Source: Chimaeribacter californicus
GTDB taxonomy: Bacteria; Pseudomonadota; Gammaproteobacteria; Enterobacterales; Enterobacteriaceae
Length of the DNA stretch: 64,000 nt
Reading direction: 5' to 3'
Assembly (NCBI RefSeq): GCF_002858675.1
Contig: NZ_PJZF01000003.1
Span: 186,001-250,000 of the forward strand
Part shown: positions 9,906 to 18,668 of the stretch, piece by piece
Layout of the letters: the number at the start of each line of letters is the position of its first letter
Numbering within the stretch: the stretch's first letter is position 1
The notes under the pieces: generated by a model
Database searches by the model: none
Told to the model about the DNA's origin: nothing
What the model saw: only the letters and a program-made list of their open reading frames with translations
Position numbers and translations under genes: made by a program

Positions 9906-9945
9906 CGCCAACACTTTCCCTTGGATTCCGGCATTCCCGATACGC

Positions 9946-11178
9946 TCACGGCAAGTGACCTGATGATTCTGCCTGCTGTTTTATCAGCATATAGCGATTA
10001 AGCAGTTGATGCAGATGCCTGTCAGTTTGTGACACCAGAGCCGCCGGCAACGGTTCACCGGGCGGTGTCTGCCCCAGGACATACAACTGCGCCTCCGCCG
10101 GCACAGAACGCTCAAAATTCTGAGTAATCGCAAACACCATCGACTTCAGCTCTGAACCGGTCAGGTACTTTCCTTTGCGCTCATCTAACGCATTCAGCTG
10201 CGCGGTCAATGCCCGTAACCCCTCCATTCCCTGATGCCAGGCCGGGAGCGCCTCCGGCGGTAACGCATTTGCCGTGATGTGCTGCTGCCACTGCGCATTA
10301 AGCACCTCAGATTCCGGCGGCTGAGCCTGCGCGGCCAATGCAAAACCATAATGTTGTAACCATAATGGTGACTGGCGGCTGAGTTCCGTCAGGGCGTGTT
10401 CACTGGCCGCCACCGGCAACAGGGTCAGGCGGGGATGCAGGTATTGCCAGCCCCATAGCCCCGCTCCACCAAGAACCAACGTCGTCAGCACGCCCGCCAC
10501 AAACCCTTTCCACGCCCGGTAAGGTTTAACCGGAGCAGCGGCTTTCTCGGGAAGGCGTACCATTACCGGCCGGGCAACCGAGAGACGCGGTGCCGCTACG
10601 CCGGCAATGTGGGCCTGAGGGGGTAACGGCATCACAGCCTCATCCTGATGGATCGCCTCCTTTTCCAGCCGGATTGCCGCGTTATGCATAAAAACCAGCA
10701 GCGCCTCCATCTGGCTTACCTTTTGCAATGCCAGGCGCTGGCACTGTACCTGCATTGCCCGGAGATGCTGCTGTGCCTGATAAAGCAGCGGCAACGCGGT
10801 GTACGTCAGATTCAGTGTACGCACTACCGCCTGTAATCGCTGGCTGAGCCCGGACAACAGCGTTATACGGACTTCCACCGGCTGCGGCCATAACACCGCC
10901 CAGTGATGAGTAATCAATGGCTCCAGTATCGCCAGCCCCTCATTCAGGCCCTCTATCCCGGCCAGATGCGCACGCGCCAGCGTATACCAGCAGGCCGTCT
11001 GCAACTCCACTCCGTTCTGCCGGAACAGCGACAGGCTAAGGGATTCAACACGGTTCCAGTCCACATCCGGACGCGCCGGATGGGTCAATTTATTCAATTC
11101 TTCACGCAGCGTGCCAAAATCTGCCAGTGCCCGCGGGTCGCCGCCGGTTTTTAGTCTGCACTCACTGTTATCTTTCAT
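9946..11178 (-). CDS. TagA-like T6SS protein (ImpA N-terminal plus VasL-type C-terminal domain)
   Basis: This is a 410-aa TssA-related accessory protein. The N-terminal ImpA/VasJ-like domain (about residues 10-115) contains LREELNKL and ACWYTLARAHLAG, resembling residues of the real TssA in this cluster. One transmembrane helix follows (WKGFVAGVLTTLVLGGAGLWG, near residue 225-245). The C-terminal region with KGKYLTGSELKSMVF is of the VasL type. In other bacteria TagA sits at the membrane opposite the baseplate and stops or holds the growing sheath, and I infer that role. An AAGGGA site precedes the ATG. It is the last gene of the T6SS unit, 24 bases after tssE. Confidence 0.7.
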   Translation of the reverse strand: MKDNSECRLKTGGDPRALADFGTLREELNKLTHPARPDVDWNRVESLSLSLFRQNGVELQTACWYTLARAHLAGIEGLNEGLAILEPLITHHWAVLWPQPVEVRITLLSGLSQRLQAVVRTLNLTYTALPLLYQAQQHLRAMQVQCQRLALQKVSQMEALLVFMHNAAIRLEKEAIHQDEAVMPLPPQAHIAGVAAPRLSVARPVMVRLPEKAAAPVKPYRAWKGFVAGVLTTLVLGGAGLWGWQYLHPRLTLLPVAASEHALTELSRQSPLWLQHYGFALAAQAQPPESEVLNAQWQQHITANALPPEALPAWHQGMEGLRALTAQLNALDERKGKYLTGSELKSMVFAITQNFERSVPAEAQLYVLGQTPPGEPLPAALVSQTDRHLHQLLNRYMLIKQQAESSGHLP

Positions 11179-11202
11179 AACATTCCCTTCCCTGAACGGT
11201 TG

Positions 11203-11661
11203 TTAATAGCTGCTCCCCGGGTCGAGATACTGCTGCTGTTTCAGGTGGCGCATCAGCACCCTCCCCTCCGGCATAAACGCCGTGCCGTACCGCACCAGCC
11301 CCAACCCTTTCAGCTCAGCATCAATCGCGTACTCCAGATGGCCGGGAGCAGTCTGCGTTAACATCGACACCGACATCTTTTTCAGGCGCGGCTCATATTT
11401 CAGCAACACCGTTGAGAGCGTCTCCATCAATTGGTGCGCCGTGCCCGGCATCCCCTGCAGGATTTTACTCATGTCCGGCAGGCCGTAATCCGGCAGGTGG
11501 CTCAGCGCACCCGCCCGGCAGTTCAGGATGCGCTGCATATTGTCGAGCACCGAGAGGATGACCTGGTTCTCGTCACTGACCTGATGAAGGTCAAGCCCGC
11601 CGGTGAAATTGCCGAGCAGGGTTTCATAAAGAGACGGGCCATTATGTCCGTTGGGCATCAT
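11203..11661 (-). CDS. tssE: T6SS baseplate subunit TssE (gp25-like)
   Basis: This is a 152-aa wedge protein of the T6SS baseplate, homologous to phage T4 gp25 lysozyme-like protein. Features seen are LYETLLGNF at the N-terminus, a central LNCRAGALSHLPDYGLPD segment and the RYEP/KYEPRL region (LLKYEPRLKKM), which is the gp25 EPR core motif. The start overlaps the tssJ stop by 4 bp, which indicates translational coupling. Confidence 0.9.
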   Translation of the reverse strand: MMPNGHNGPSLYETLLGNFTGGLDLHQVSDENQVILSVLDNMQRILNCRAGALSHLPDYGLPDMSKILQGMPGTAHQLMETLSTVLLKYEPRLKKMSVSMLTQTAPGHLEYAIDAELKGLGLVRYGTAFMPEGRVLMRHLKQQQYLDPGSSY

Positions 11662-12194
11662 CTCTTCTCCGGCAGCAAAGTCAGGCTGTTACTGCCCGGC
11701 GCAATGATGCGCGGCGCATCCGGGTCGAGATCATCACGCGTCAGCACGCGCTTCCAGTGGTTTTTCTCCCTGTCCGGGTGGCGGAATAAGCCCACCACTG
11801 CCACATACTGCGCTTGTTCATCCATCGGCATGGTAAGGTTTGCATCCCCGCCGGGCTTCACTACCACCTCACGGGATGCCAACAGCTCGTCACCCAATGC
11901 CTGCTCGCCGCCATTGACCAGCTGTTCATAGACCGTTTTATCAAACGCTTTCCGGTCTTTCAGCTGGTATACCCGTATCATCAATGGTTCAGACAGGGAG
12001 CCGCTTTCGCGCGCGTCGGTGTTCAGCGCCTCACGGGCGGTAAAATCGAGGTGCAGGGTTTTCACCTGCTTGTAGAAAATGGATTTTGCGGCAGAGGCTG
12101 TGCCGTCGGTAATGCTCTGCGTCAGGCCACAGCCGGTCAACAACACCGGCAGCAACAGCAATGAAAATCGGTTAATTGAAGCGATATGTAACAC
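11658..12194 (-). CDS. tssJ: T6SS outer-membrane lipoprotein TssJ
   Basis: This 178-aa lipoprotein anchors the TssJLM membrane complex in the outer membrane. The signal peptide ends in the lipobox LLTGC, with the lipidated cysteine at residue 22. The mature part contains MIRVYQLKDRKAFD, typical of TssJ. The open frame runs to 12308, but the GTG at 12194 has AAAGGA about 7 nt upstream and places the lipoprotein signal at the very N-terminus. It therefore overlaps the end of tssG by 23 bp. Confidence 0.9.
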   Translation of the reverse strand: MLHIASINRFSLLLLPVLLTGCGLTQSITDGTASAAKSIFYKQVKTLHLDFTAREALNTDARESGSLSEPLMIRVYQLKDRKAFDKTVYEQLVNGGEQALGDELLASREVVVKPGGDANLTMPMDEQAQYVAVVGLFRHPDREKNHWKRVLTRDDLDPDAPRIIAPGSNSLTLLPEKR

Positions 12195-13257
12195 GTCGGT
12201 TTCCTTTAATTGTAACGGCCCGCGGCAGTCCGCAGTAATGGCCGGGCACCACGGTAAACTCTGCAGGCACAGCGTGCGCGGGGCTCTCATCATCTGCCCC
12301 CAGCACACCCGTCAGCCCCAGCAGAAAATCGGCTTGCCCCAGTACCGGCTCTGGCAGCAGCGGCGTAGGCACCGTCAGTGTGATGCGCGCCTTATAGCGC
12401 CAGCCGAGATAGACCCGCAGCAGCACCTCAAAATCGCCATAGAGCTGTCCGTCCGGCAGCCAGGCCCGCGCTTCCTGCGCATCTTCGGTAAACAGGGCAA
12501 TCAGCAACTGGCTATTGGCCTCTGTGGCTTCCTCACCCAGCACGGTGCAGCCATCCAGCAAAAAGCCTTCATCCCCCGAAAGCCCCATCGGCTGGTCAAT
12601 CACGACCGGGCGCAGGCAGTGCGGGGTTACGACTGCGCGGGTTTGCGGAGCCAGCAGCCCTACCAGCGCCTGCACGCCTTCCGCAGTGCGGGCCTGCCGG
12701 CGCATGATGCCCAACAGCGCCAGAAAGCGGGATACCGGCGTGGCAACATGCTTATCTGTGCCGGGAATGCCCAGACCGATAAGCCCCAACAGGCTTTGTG
12801 AAATCGCGTCCTTTCCCCCTGCCTCGAAATTGGCCGGGTAAGCGTGTTTACGCCAGATTCGGTAAAACTGCGTCAGGATGCGATGGTTGAAGATGTCGAG
12901 GAACCCTTCCAGCGCCTCATGCCCTTCCCGTCGCTGGGTGATGTCATCGAGATACGAGGTCGGCAGCGGGGAATCCACGCCATACAGCCCCAGGAAGGTG
13001 GTGCGTACCGTGGGCGGCGCATCCGGCACATCGTCATCGTACTCCACCGCTTTCAGTTCGCTGACCGGAAAACCCATCCCCGGATGGGGCCGAAAGCGCA
13101 CCGGGTCATCCGCCGGGTGGGTAGTGCTGCCGAGTGGTGGCCGTGCCGGTGCGCCCTTCTCCAGTAACTGACAGAAGCGGTAAAAGTTGATGCGTCCAAT
13201 CTCTTTCGTCAGCCGCGCGGTCAGCCGGGGACACGTCGGTTGTGGTTCTCTTCCCAT
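12172..13257 (-). CDS. tssG: T6SS baseplate subunit TssG
   Basis: This 361-aa baseplate wedge protein (VasB/ImpH) works with TssF, TssE and TssK to recruit the tube and sheath to the membrane complex. IGRINFYRFCQLLE near the N-terminus and the FHPGMGFP-like segment (FRPHPGMGFPVSELKAVE) are characteristic. The C-terminal third contains the DGQLYGDFEVLLRVYLGWR region conserved in TssG. It overlaps tssF by 37 bp, a tight coupling common for these genes. Confidence 0.9.
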   Translation of the reverse strand: MGREPQPTCPRLTARLTKEIGRINFYRFCQLLEKGAPARPPLGSTTHPADDPVRFRPHPGMGFPVSELKAVEYDDDVPDAPPTVRTTFLGLYGVDSPLPTSYLDDITQRREGHEALEGFLDIFNHRILTQFYRIWRKHAYPANFEAGGKDAISQSLLGLIGLGIPGTDKHVATPVSRFLALLGIMRRQARTAEGVQALVGLLAPQTRAVVTPHCLRPVVIDQPMGLSGDEGFLLDGCTVLGEEATEANSQLLIALFTEDAQEARAWLPDGQLYGDFEVLLRVYLGWRYKARITLTVPTPLLPEPVLGQADFLLGLTGVLGADDESPAHAVPAEFTVVPGHYCGLPRAVTIKGNRRVTYRFN

Positions 13258-14990
13258 TCGAGGCGCTCTCCGGTTGGCTGAAGGATAATGATCAGGCGGT
13301 TAAATAAATGGATATCGGTGTAGAGGGCAAAGAAGCGGCTGAGCATTTCACCAAACAGGCAGATATCACCGTGGCCGGCAAAACCGTGGCTGTCGAGGGT
13401 AACCTCAATCTGCACGCCGCGTAGCAGATGCCCCTGCTCAAAGCGTTCAATTTCACTGTGCTTCACGTCGATAATGGCGGCCAGCCTGCGTCGGTTCATC
13501 TCATTATCTGTCCAGTCATACAGGGCCAGCGTGCCGCGCAATACCTCGGCGTTATCCATCATCCACAAAAAGCTGCTGCCCAGGTGGCTCAGCACCCGCC
13601 AGTGGAAACGGTCACGGTTCGGCGGGTAACACGGCAGCGTCGGCGCGCAGAGGTTGCGCACCCACACATTAATCGCCATGGTTTTCACCACCGTGTCCAG
13701 TACGGTGCTCTGCAGCGCCTTGCGCGGCAGTTGCCCATTAGTACCGGTCAGGCCCAGGCTCAGGTTCTCATTTTCCGGCACCGTGTGGTTATCAAAGGCC
13801 TCACCGCCCAGCACCAGCCAGGTGTCATGCAGCCCGGACGGGCCGCGCTTTACGCGGGTGTGGTAGTAGTATTCCGGTGCATCATGGCGCAGCATCCCAC
13901 CTTTATGGCGGAAACTGGAGAACGGTACATACACCTGATGCCCGGAGTGGCGCGAAGAGATCACTGAGTCCACTGAATAGATCTCGGTATGGCCGTCCTG
14001 CACCCGCATCGGGCGCAGCAGGTAGTCGGTCTGCAACGAATCAAGGTGCAGCGGGTCGGATTCCAGTGCAAACAGGTTAATTACCGGTACACAGTGCAGG
14101 CGCAGATGTTTTTCTGAGAAGCTGAAATCATGTGCCCAGCGTTCCGACAGCACGATATCGATGTCGAACCCGCGAAGCCCGGCCGGCAATGTGATACTCT
14201 CCAGCCCGCGCAGCGTCACAAACATAAACTTCTCACGGAAGGTGAAATACTCCAGCAGCAGCTGGTAACCGCTGAAGCTGCCCGCATCCCTGGGCCACAG
14301 ATTGTCCTGATCACTAAACCCCTGCGGAGAGAAATAGCCGTCGAGCGGCCGGCGATCCGTATCGCCTGAAAGCCGTATCCACATCCGGGCCGTATTCAGG
14401 GTGAGTGCCTCATGCAGGGCGCAAGCCAGCGGCGCATCCGCATTAAGATAGAGCGGCAGGTCGCCCAGCGTCATGTTGCCCCAGTCCGCCAGCTCCCCAC
14501 ACTCAATGCGCAGGCGGATAACCGATCGGCCATCCGGCTCCGTGCCGATACCCGCCCGGCTCAGTGACAACGGCAACAGGGTGATATCCTGCGTGGTGGT
14601 GTAGCGGCAGCGGGTCTGGCGCTCGCCCAGCGGACGGGAGAGCACCTCAAACCCCTGGGCCACGGCCATGCGCTCCTTCATCTCTCGCCAGTCCGGTGTA
14701 AATTCCACAATAGAGAGTGACGGAATAGTGCGCAGGTAGTGCGGCCAGAGCATGCTGACCAGCCCTTCGGTCAGTTCCGGTAAATCGTCGTCGAGTTTTT
14801 CGCGCAGCCGGCCCATCAGAAAGGCAAAGCCTTCAAACAGCCGCTCCACATAGGGGTCAGGCGCGCCGGCCTTGTCCATATTTAATCCGGCCGCCCGGTC
14901 AGGGTGGGCACGGGCGAATTCCTCGCCCGCTTCGCGCAGATAGCGCATTTCAGCGTCAAAATAACGCAGGGTTAAGTCGTCCATGGGCAT
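13221..14990 (-). CDS. tssF: T6SS baseplate subunit TssF
   Basis: This is a 589-aa protein (VasA/ImpG), the largest wedge component of the T6SS baseplate. The N-terminus DDLTLRYFDAEMRYLREAG, then AHPDRAAGLNMDKAGAPDPYVERLFEGFAFLMGRL (split over residues 30-65), is the clear family signature. The ATG at 14990 or a second one at 14984 could be used, and neither has a strong ribosome-binding site. About 500 AT-rich bases separate it from the preceding effector-immunity pair, so a separate promoter is possible. Confidence 0.93.
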   Translation of the reverse strand: MPMDDLTLRYFDAEMRYLREAGEEFARAHPDRAAGLNMDKAGAPDPYVERLFEGFAFLMGRLREKLDDDLPELTEGLVSMLWPHYLRTIPSLSIVEFTPDWREMKERMAVAQGFEVLSRPLGERQTRCRYTTTQDITLLPLSLSRAGIGTEPDGRSVIRLRIECGELADWGNMTLGDLPLYLNADAPLACALHEALTLNTARMWIRLSGDTDRRPLDGYFSPQGFSDQDNLWPRDAGSFSGYQLLLEYFTFREKFMFVTLRGLESITLPAGLRGFDIDIVLSERWAHDFSFSEKHLRLHCVPVINLFALESDPLHLDSLQTDYLLRPMRVQDGHTEIYSVDSVISSRHSGHQVYVPFSSFRHKGGMLRHDAPEYYYHTRVKRGPSGLHDTWLVLGGEAFDNHTVPENENLSLGLTGTNGQLPRKALQSTVLDTVVKTMAINVWVRNLCAPTLPCYPPNRDRFHWRVLSHLGSSFLWMMDNAEVLRGTLALYDWTDNEMNRRRLAAIIDVKHSEIERFEQGHLLRGVQIEVTLDSHGFAGHGDICLFGEMLSRFFALYTDIHLFNRLIIILQPTGERLEWEENHNRRVPG

Positions 14991-15497
14991 ATCATTTATC
15001 TTATTGAGTGAGTATTACGGAATCGGTGTATCATGATGAAGCTAACTATCAATTAAAAAATTATCTCTCATTATTTTCGGTGCCTTTTTCCTTTTCAGAT
15101 ATACGTTATCAAGCACGAAAATCAATGGTACTTGACTGAGTGAAAAACCCCACCCAGCTTATTAATAACAACTGGAGATAATAAAACCTAAACTTCTAAA
15201 TAAACTTTACAGCTTCTTGTTTTCGAAAGAGAAGAGCCCCATGAAAAATTGATTCTATTGCTTTTATCGTATCATCCTGCTTACCTTCTCTATATAAGTC
15301 ATTGCCGATATTATACTTTATGCTGTTATACTTTTCTCCAGGTCTACGCATGACACCCTACCCCAATCAGAAACCCGAAACTTGCCTTGCAGAATAAAGA
15401 ATGGTGATAATTTAAAATGGATTTACTTTTACAAAAAAATTTTTCCGCTCATTTTTAAACGGTATTTTGTATATTTAATGCGCTAATCAATAATTTA
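14991..15497. other. AT-rich gap between tssF and the Ntox44 immunity gene
   Basis: About 500 bases, much more AT-rich than the flanking tss genes. A 51-codon open frame on the minus strand (15196-15351) is listed separately. Otherwise no gene or RNA is recognised. The composition matches the foreign-looking effector module to its right. Confidence 0.6.
15196..15351 (-). CDS. Possible small ORF or gene remnant, 51 aa
   Basis: The ATG at 15351 opens a 51-codon frame with a charged, helical-looking product (NDLYREGKQDDTIKAIESIF). A second frame just upstream reads LQGKFRVSDWGRV before shifting out of register. This pattern could be a decayed effector tip plus a fragment of its immunity gene, but I recognise no family and the ribosome-binding site is doubtful. 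It may be chance. Confidence 0.25.
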   Translation of the reverse strand: MRRPGEKYNSIKYNIGNDLYREGKQDDTIKAIESIFHGALLFRKQEAVKFI

Positions 15498-15944
15498 TCA
15501 CCTCTTGTTTTTAAGCGTTAAATTTAATTTTTTAAAACAAAAATTTCCTGATATACTCCGGACTAAATCTTTACCTTCTTTAATAGAGATTTTAACCGCA
15601 CAACTCCCTTCTTCTGAAGTTATATCAAATTCTTTATATCTCACAGCAGTAGCCTGGGAGCTTATTATATTTCCAATTTTCCAGCCAAGATACAATTTCC
15701 GATCTTTCATGGCGATATCGTAAAAAGTCAATGGGACTTTTGCTGATTTTCCTTTTTCTATCCTGACAGGATTCATAGAATCACTCGCCTCTTCTTCATT
15801 AGGCTCTACGCCATTTTCTCCAGTGCCAGAATAAAGGTAAATCACGTTATCTGTTTCGTTATCTATTATTACAAAAGGTCGACCATAACTTACTAACAAA
15901 AAAACAAAAATCGCAAAACAAGAAAATAACGCTATTTTTTTCAT
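15498..15944 (-). CDS. Putative exported immunity protein for the PAAR-Ntox44 effector
   Basis: This is a 148-aa protein with an N-terminal hydrophobic segment (residues 3-20) that reads as a signal peptide or anchor (MKKIALFSCFAIFVFLLVS). The rest is polar and probably periplasmic, with two cysteines near the C-terminus (SCAVK and NFCFK) that could form a disulfide. I recognise no family. It starts 16 bases after the toxin stop codon, the classic place for an immunity gene. Its periplasmic location would imply that the toxin acts in the periplasm. It is AT-rich compared with the tss genes. Confidence 0.55.
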   Translation of the reverse strand: MKKIALFSCFAIFVFLLVSYGRPFVIIDNETDNVIYLYSGTGENGVEPNEEEASDSMNPVRIEKGKSAKVPLTFYDIAMKDRKLYLGWKIGNIISSQATAVRYKEFDITSEEGSCAVKISIKEGKDLVRSISGNFCFKKLNLTLKNKR

Positions 15945-15960
15945 ATTTACCTTGAAATAT

Positions 15961-17049
15961 TCACAATAGTTTATTCACTTTAACATTCCAACACCAATGC
16001 GTATCCCTGGATTTTGGAAATCGGTTATCAGGTGTGGATTCAAGTGCATCAATAATATTCTGAAATGTAAGTTCCTCTGCAAATCTCCCTTTTGTTTTAT
16101 ATAATGAAAAACCTATTTTCATACTAGTAATATCATCTACTGTATCGTTCCCCATTGCTCCAGGGGTCATATTTTGCTCTAAAGATGAACCTGCTAAAAG
16201 AAGTGATTCAGTAAAACCAACACTAAGCCCTACATATCCATAGTGAATATTTGACCAAACATCAATATAATAATCATGATTTTTATATTTATGGTAATAA
16301 GTCTCTGATATTTGCCCACTATCAAGAGGGCGAACAACAGCTACACTTTTAAATTTATGTCTTATTGTTTGTTTATGATCCCAAATTGCACCTGTTTTAA
16401 CCGTTTGATACCATAAGGTCATCGCAGCCAATAAGTTTTGTTCGGGCGGGGGCGAGGATTTTAAATACCATGGTAAATCATCCCATTCTTGATATTTTCT
16501 TTCCAAGGAATCCTTGTCAATAAGCTCTCTTATCCGCTCCGCTGTATCACCCCTGACATTGTTTTTAATTTCAGCAACAATATAATGCGCTATATCTGTA
16601 GCGCCATCACTATGATGGCACATTATTTTCTGATTATCTTCTTCTTTACTTTTAACGTTAACCGCGCTCGGTGCCGGTTCATCTTCAGGATCAGCCTTAT
16701 TTTTATATGCAGCCTGAACAGCGTGCGCAGACTGCGCACGCTGTTCAGGTTCATTACTGCTTGCACCCGACGCTTTTTCATATGTATCTGTCAATATTGA
16801 CGGCACAAGTCGCGCCTGGCACGGGCAGGTGCTTTTACTGTCCAGCGTGCCCGCTATTTTTCGCCCGAAAATCGTGTCGGTCTCTATGCCGCCCGCAATA
16901 AAAAATTTCCCGGCATATTGCCCGCAGGTGACCTGATCCCGCTCACGCGCCAGAGGCTTACCAAACAGCGTGTGGGTCGGCTCCCCTTCAATAATAATTC
17001 CACCGCAGGTGGTTCTGTCACCTTGTACCAGATAGTAACCTTTTGCCAT
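15961..17049 (-). CDS. T6SS effector: PAAR domain fused to Ntox44-type toxin domain
   Basis: This is a 362-aa specialised effector. Residues 1-85 form a PAAR-like domain (MAKGYYLVQGDRTTCGG, then a repeated D-x-V/T-x-C-G pattern), which sharpens the VgrG spike. A low-complexity, charged linker follows (about residues 95-150). The C-terminal region carries WYQTVKTGAIWDHKQ and VWSNIHYGYVGLSVGF, matching the WDyK and N-YG-G-G pattern of polymorphic toxin type 44 (Ntox44). The enzymatic activity of that family is uncertain to me. The start at 17049 follows AAGGAG at 6 nt; an upstream start at 17076 would overlap tssA. It is inserted between tssA and tssF with its putative immunity gene downstream. 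Confidence 0.75.
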   Translation of the reverse strand: MAKGYYLVQGDRTTCGGIIIEGEPTHTLFGKPLARERDQVTCGQYAGKFFIAGGIETDTIFGRKIAGTLDSKSTCPCQARLVPSILTDTYEKASGASSNEPEQRAQSAHAVQAAYKNKADPEDEPAPSAVNVKSKEEDNQKIMCHHSDGATDIAHYIVAEIKNNVRGDTAERIRELIDKDSLERKYQEWDDLPWYLKSSPPPEQNLLAAMTLWYQTVKTGAIWDHKQTIRHKFKSVAVVRPLDSGQISETYYHKYKNHDYYIDVWSNIHYGYVGLSVGFTESLLLAGSSLEQNMTPGAMGNDTVDDITSMKIGFSLYKTKGRFAEELTFQNIIDALESTPDNRFPKSRDTHWCWNVKVNKLL

Positions 17050-17066
17050 CCTGTTCTCCTTAGTTG

Positions 17067-18665
17067 TCAATTGCACAACACGGCCGCGCGGGCCGGATCG
17101 AGGGCGATAAGCCCGGCGAGCAGGCTCTCCATGTCCGTGTTCAGGCGGGATTTGTCTGCGTCATTTCGCCCGGCTTTCATCCTCAGCAGCTTCAGCCGGC
17201 GGGCTTTGACCTCAAATAGCAGTTCCGGCTCCCACTGCGTAAGCGTCAGTGTGGCCGCGTTATCATCCAATTCCTCCAGCAGGTGCAGCGCCATCTCGTT
17301 TTTACCGTATTGCTCGGTGACGCGGGCCATCAGTAACCGCAGCAGCCACCGGTGGCGCGGGGTTACAGTACCCGGCCGGTGCTGTAACCAGCTCAGCGCG
17401 GCGTCAATACCGTCGCTGTCGGCCAGACTCAGCGCCTCAGCTTCCAGTTGCAGGATGTCGTCATCCCCCGCTGCAACGGTGGATGCCGCACGTTGCTCAC
17501 CCCAGCCAGCTGAGGGCTCCATCACTTGCTGGTTGATCCAGTTCAGTGTCACCTCATCGGCAAAGGGGGTGCCGTCGTTCCAGGTCAGGCTCTCCAGCCC
17601 CGGCAGGCGGGTCAGCAGGCCGTGTAAATCCTGTTTAATGATCTCTGCCCAGCTGTCATAGGGCGCACCCGCCCTGCTCAGGGCCTGGTAGATATACCAT
17701 TGCAAATCCAGCCAGATATGATTAACGCCCTGCGCAAACAGGCTGTCGGCCTGCTCCAGCAACTCCAGCCAGCTCTGTTGCAACCAGAGCCGTTTGAGCA
17801 GCGCCCGATGCTCCGGTTTTGGCGGCACCAGCCGGGTGCGCCCGTTTGCGTCAAGCGGCGGCAGTTCGTGCAACGTGTCCTGACGCACGCATTTCATCAG
17901 ATGGTGACCGGAGAGCCAGCCCTGGGGCTGATCACGCAGGTAATTCGCCAGCAATTTCGCCTGCTCCAGCAACTCGCGCCCGGACGCAACCGGTTTTAGT
18001 GCTGGTGCATCCGGGAAGGCAGTGGGGATACTGTCAGCAGACCCGCTGTTCTGCGGAACTACGGCCTCCAGCCCACCGGATTGCATCAGCCGGTTTTCCA
18101 GCGCGGCATACAGGCTGCTTAATTGTGGGCGGGCGCTCTCTTCCCAGGCGGCAAGGCCCTGCTCAAGCAGCACCAGGGCGCCGGTCATATGCTTAAAATC
18201 CGCTTTTGCGACTTCCGGATAAAGTGACAGACTGTCCAGCATCCGGCTACCCGACAACCACTCCAGCGCTGCTTTACGGCTGTTAGCCCGCAATGGGTGC
18301 AGGGTGTCACCAAACTGTTGTACCAGCCCGGCCAGCAGCATCAGCCCCTCCGCCAGCCCCGCTTCCCCGTCGCGGTGCAGTCGCGCCCAGATGTAGTAAG
18401 TCGCGACGCGCACATCCTTGCTTACGGTGGTAAGCAGTTTTTCCGCCAGCTCACAGACCAGCGCCGTATCGGCACCGGTGAGTTTATTGACTTCTTCACG
18501 CATCTGCTGGAAGTCATCGTCATAGCCGGGATCATCACCGATGGGTGCGTCTGCCGTGACCGGCAGGAGCCAGCTCTCCCACTGACGGAGCTGCTGCCGC
18601 GCCTGCGGCAACAGAGCATCGGTATGGTACCGGCAGGCGGTAAGCAGGGTATTCAGCGTAGCCAT
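17067..18665 (-). CDS. tssA: T6SS assembly protein TssA
   Basis: This is a 532-aa cap or initiator protein that primes baseplate and tube-sheath assembly. The N-terminal ImpA-like domain includes DDPGYDDDFQQMREEVNKL and VRVATYYIWARLHRDG. A long helical middle and C-terminal part follows (WLQHRPGTVTPRHRWLLRLLMARV and repeats of hydrophobic helices), typical of the long TssA class. It starts 3 bases after the tssM stop codon, whose GGGAG overlaps as ribosome-binding site. The TagA-like gene at 9946 shares its N-terminal domain. Confidence 0.9.
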   Translation of the reverse strand: MATLNTLLTACRYHTDALLPQARQQLRQWESWLLPVTADAPIGDDPGYDDDFQQMREEVNKLTGADTALVCELAEKLLTTVSKDVRVATYYIWARLHRDGEAGLAEGLMLLAGLVQQFGDTLHPLRANSRKAALEWLSGSRMLDSLSLYPEVAKADFKHMTGALVLLEQGLAAWEESARPQLSSLYAALENRLMQSGGLEAVVPQNSGSADSIPTAFPDAPALKPVASGRELLEQAKLLANYLRDQPQGWLSGHHLMKCVRQDTLHELPPLDANGRTRLVPPKPEHRALLKRLWLQQSWLELLEQADSLFAQGVNHIWLDLQWYIYQALSRAGAPYDSWAEIIKQDLHGLLTRLPGLESLTWNDGTPFADEVTLNWINQQVMEPSAGWGEQRAASTVAAGDDDILQLEAEALSLADSDGIDAALSWLQHRPGTVTPRHRWLLRLLMARVTEQYGKNEMALHLLEELDDNAATLTLTQWEPELLFEVKARRLKLLRMKAGRNDADKSRLNTDMESLLAGLIALDPARAAVLCN

Positions 18666-18668
18666 AGG

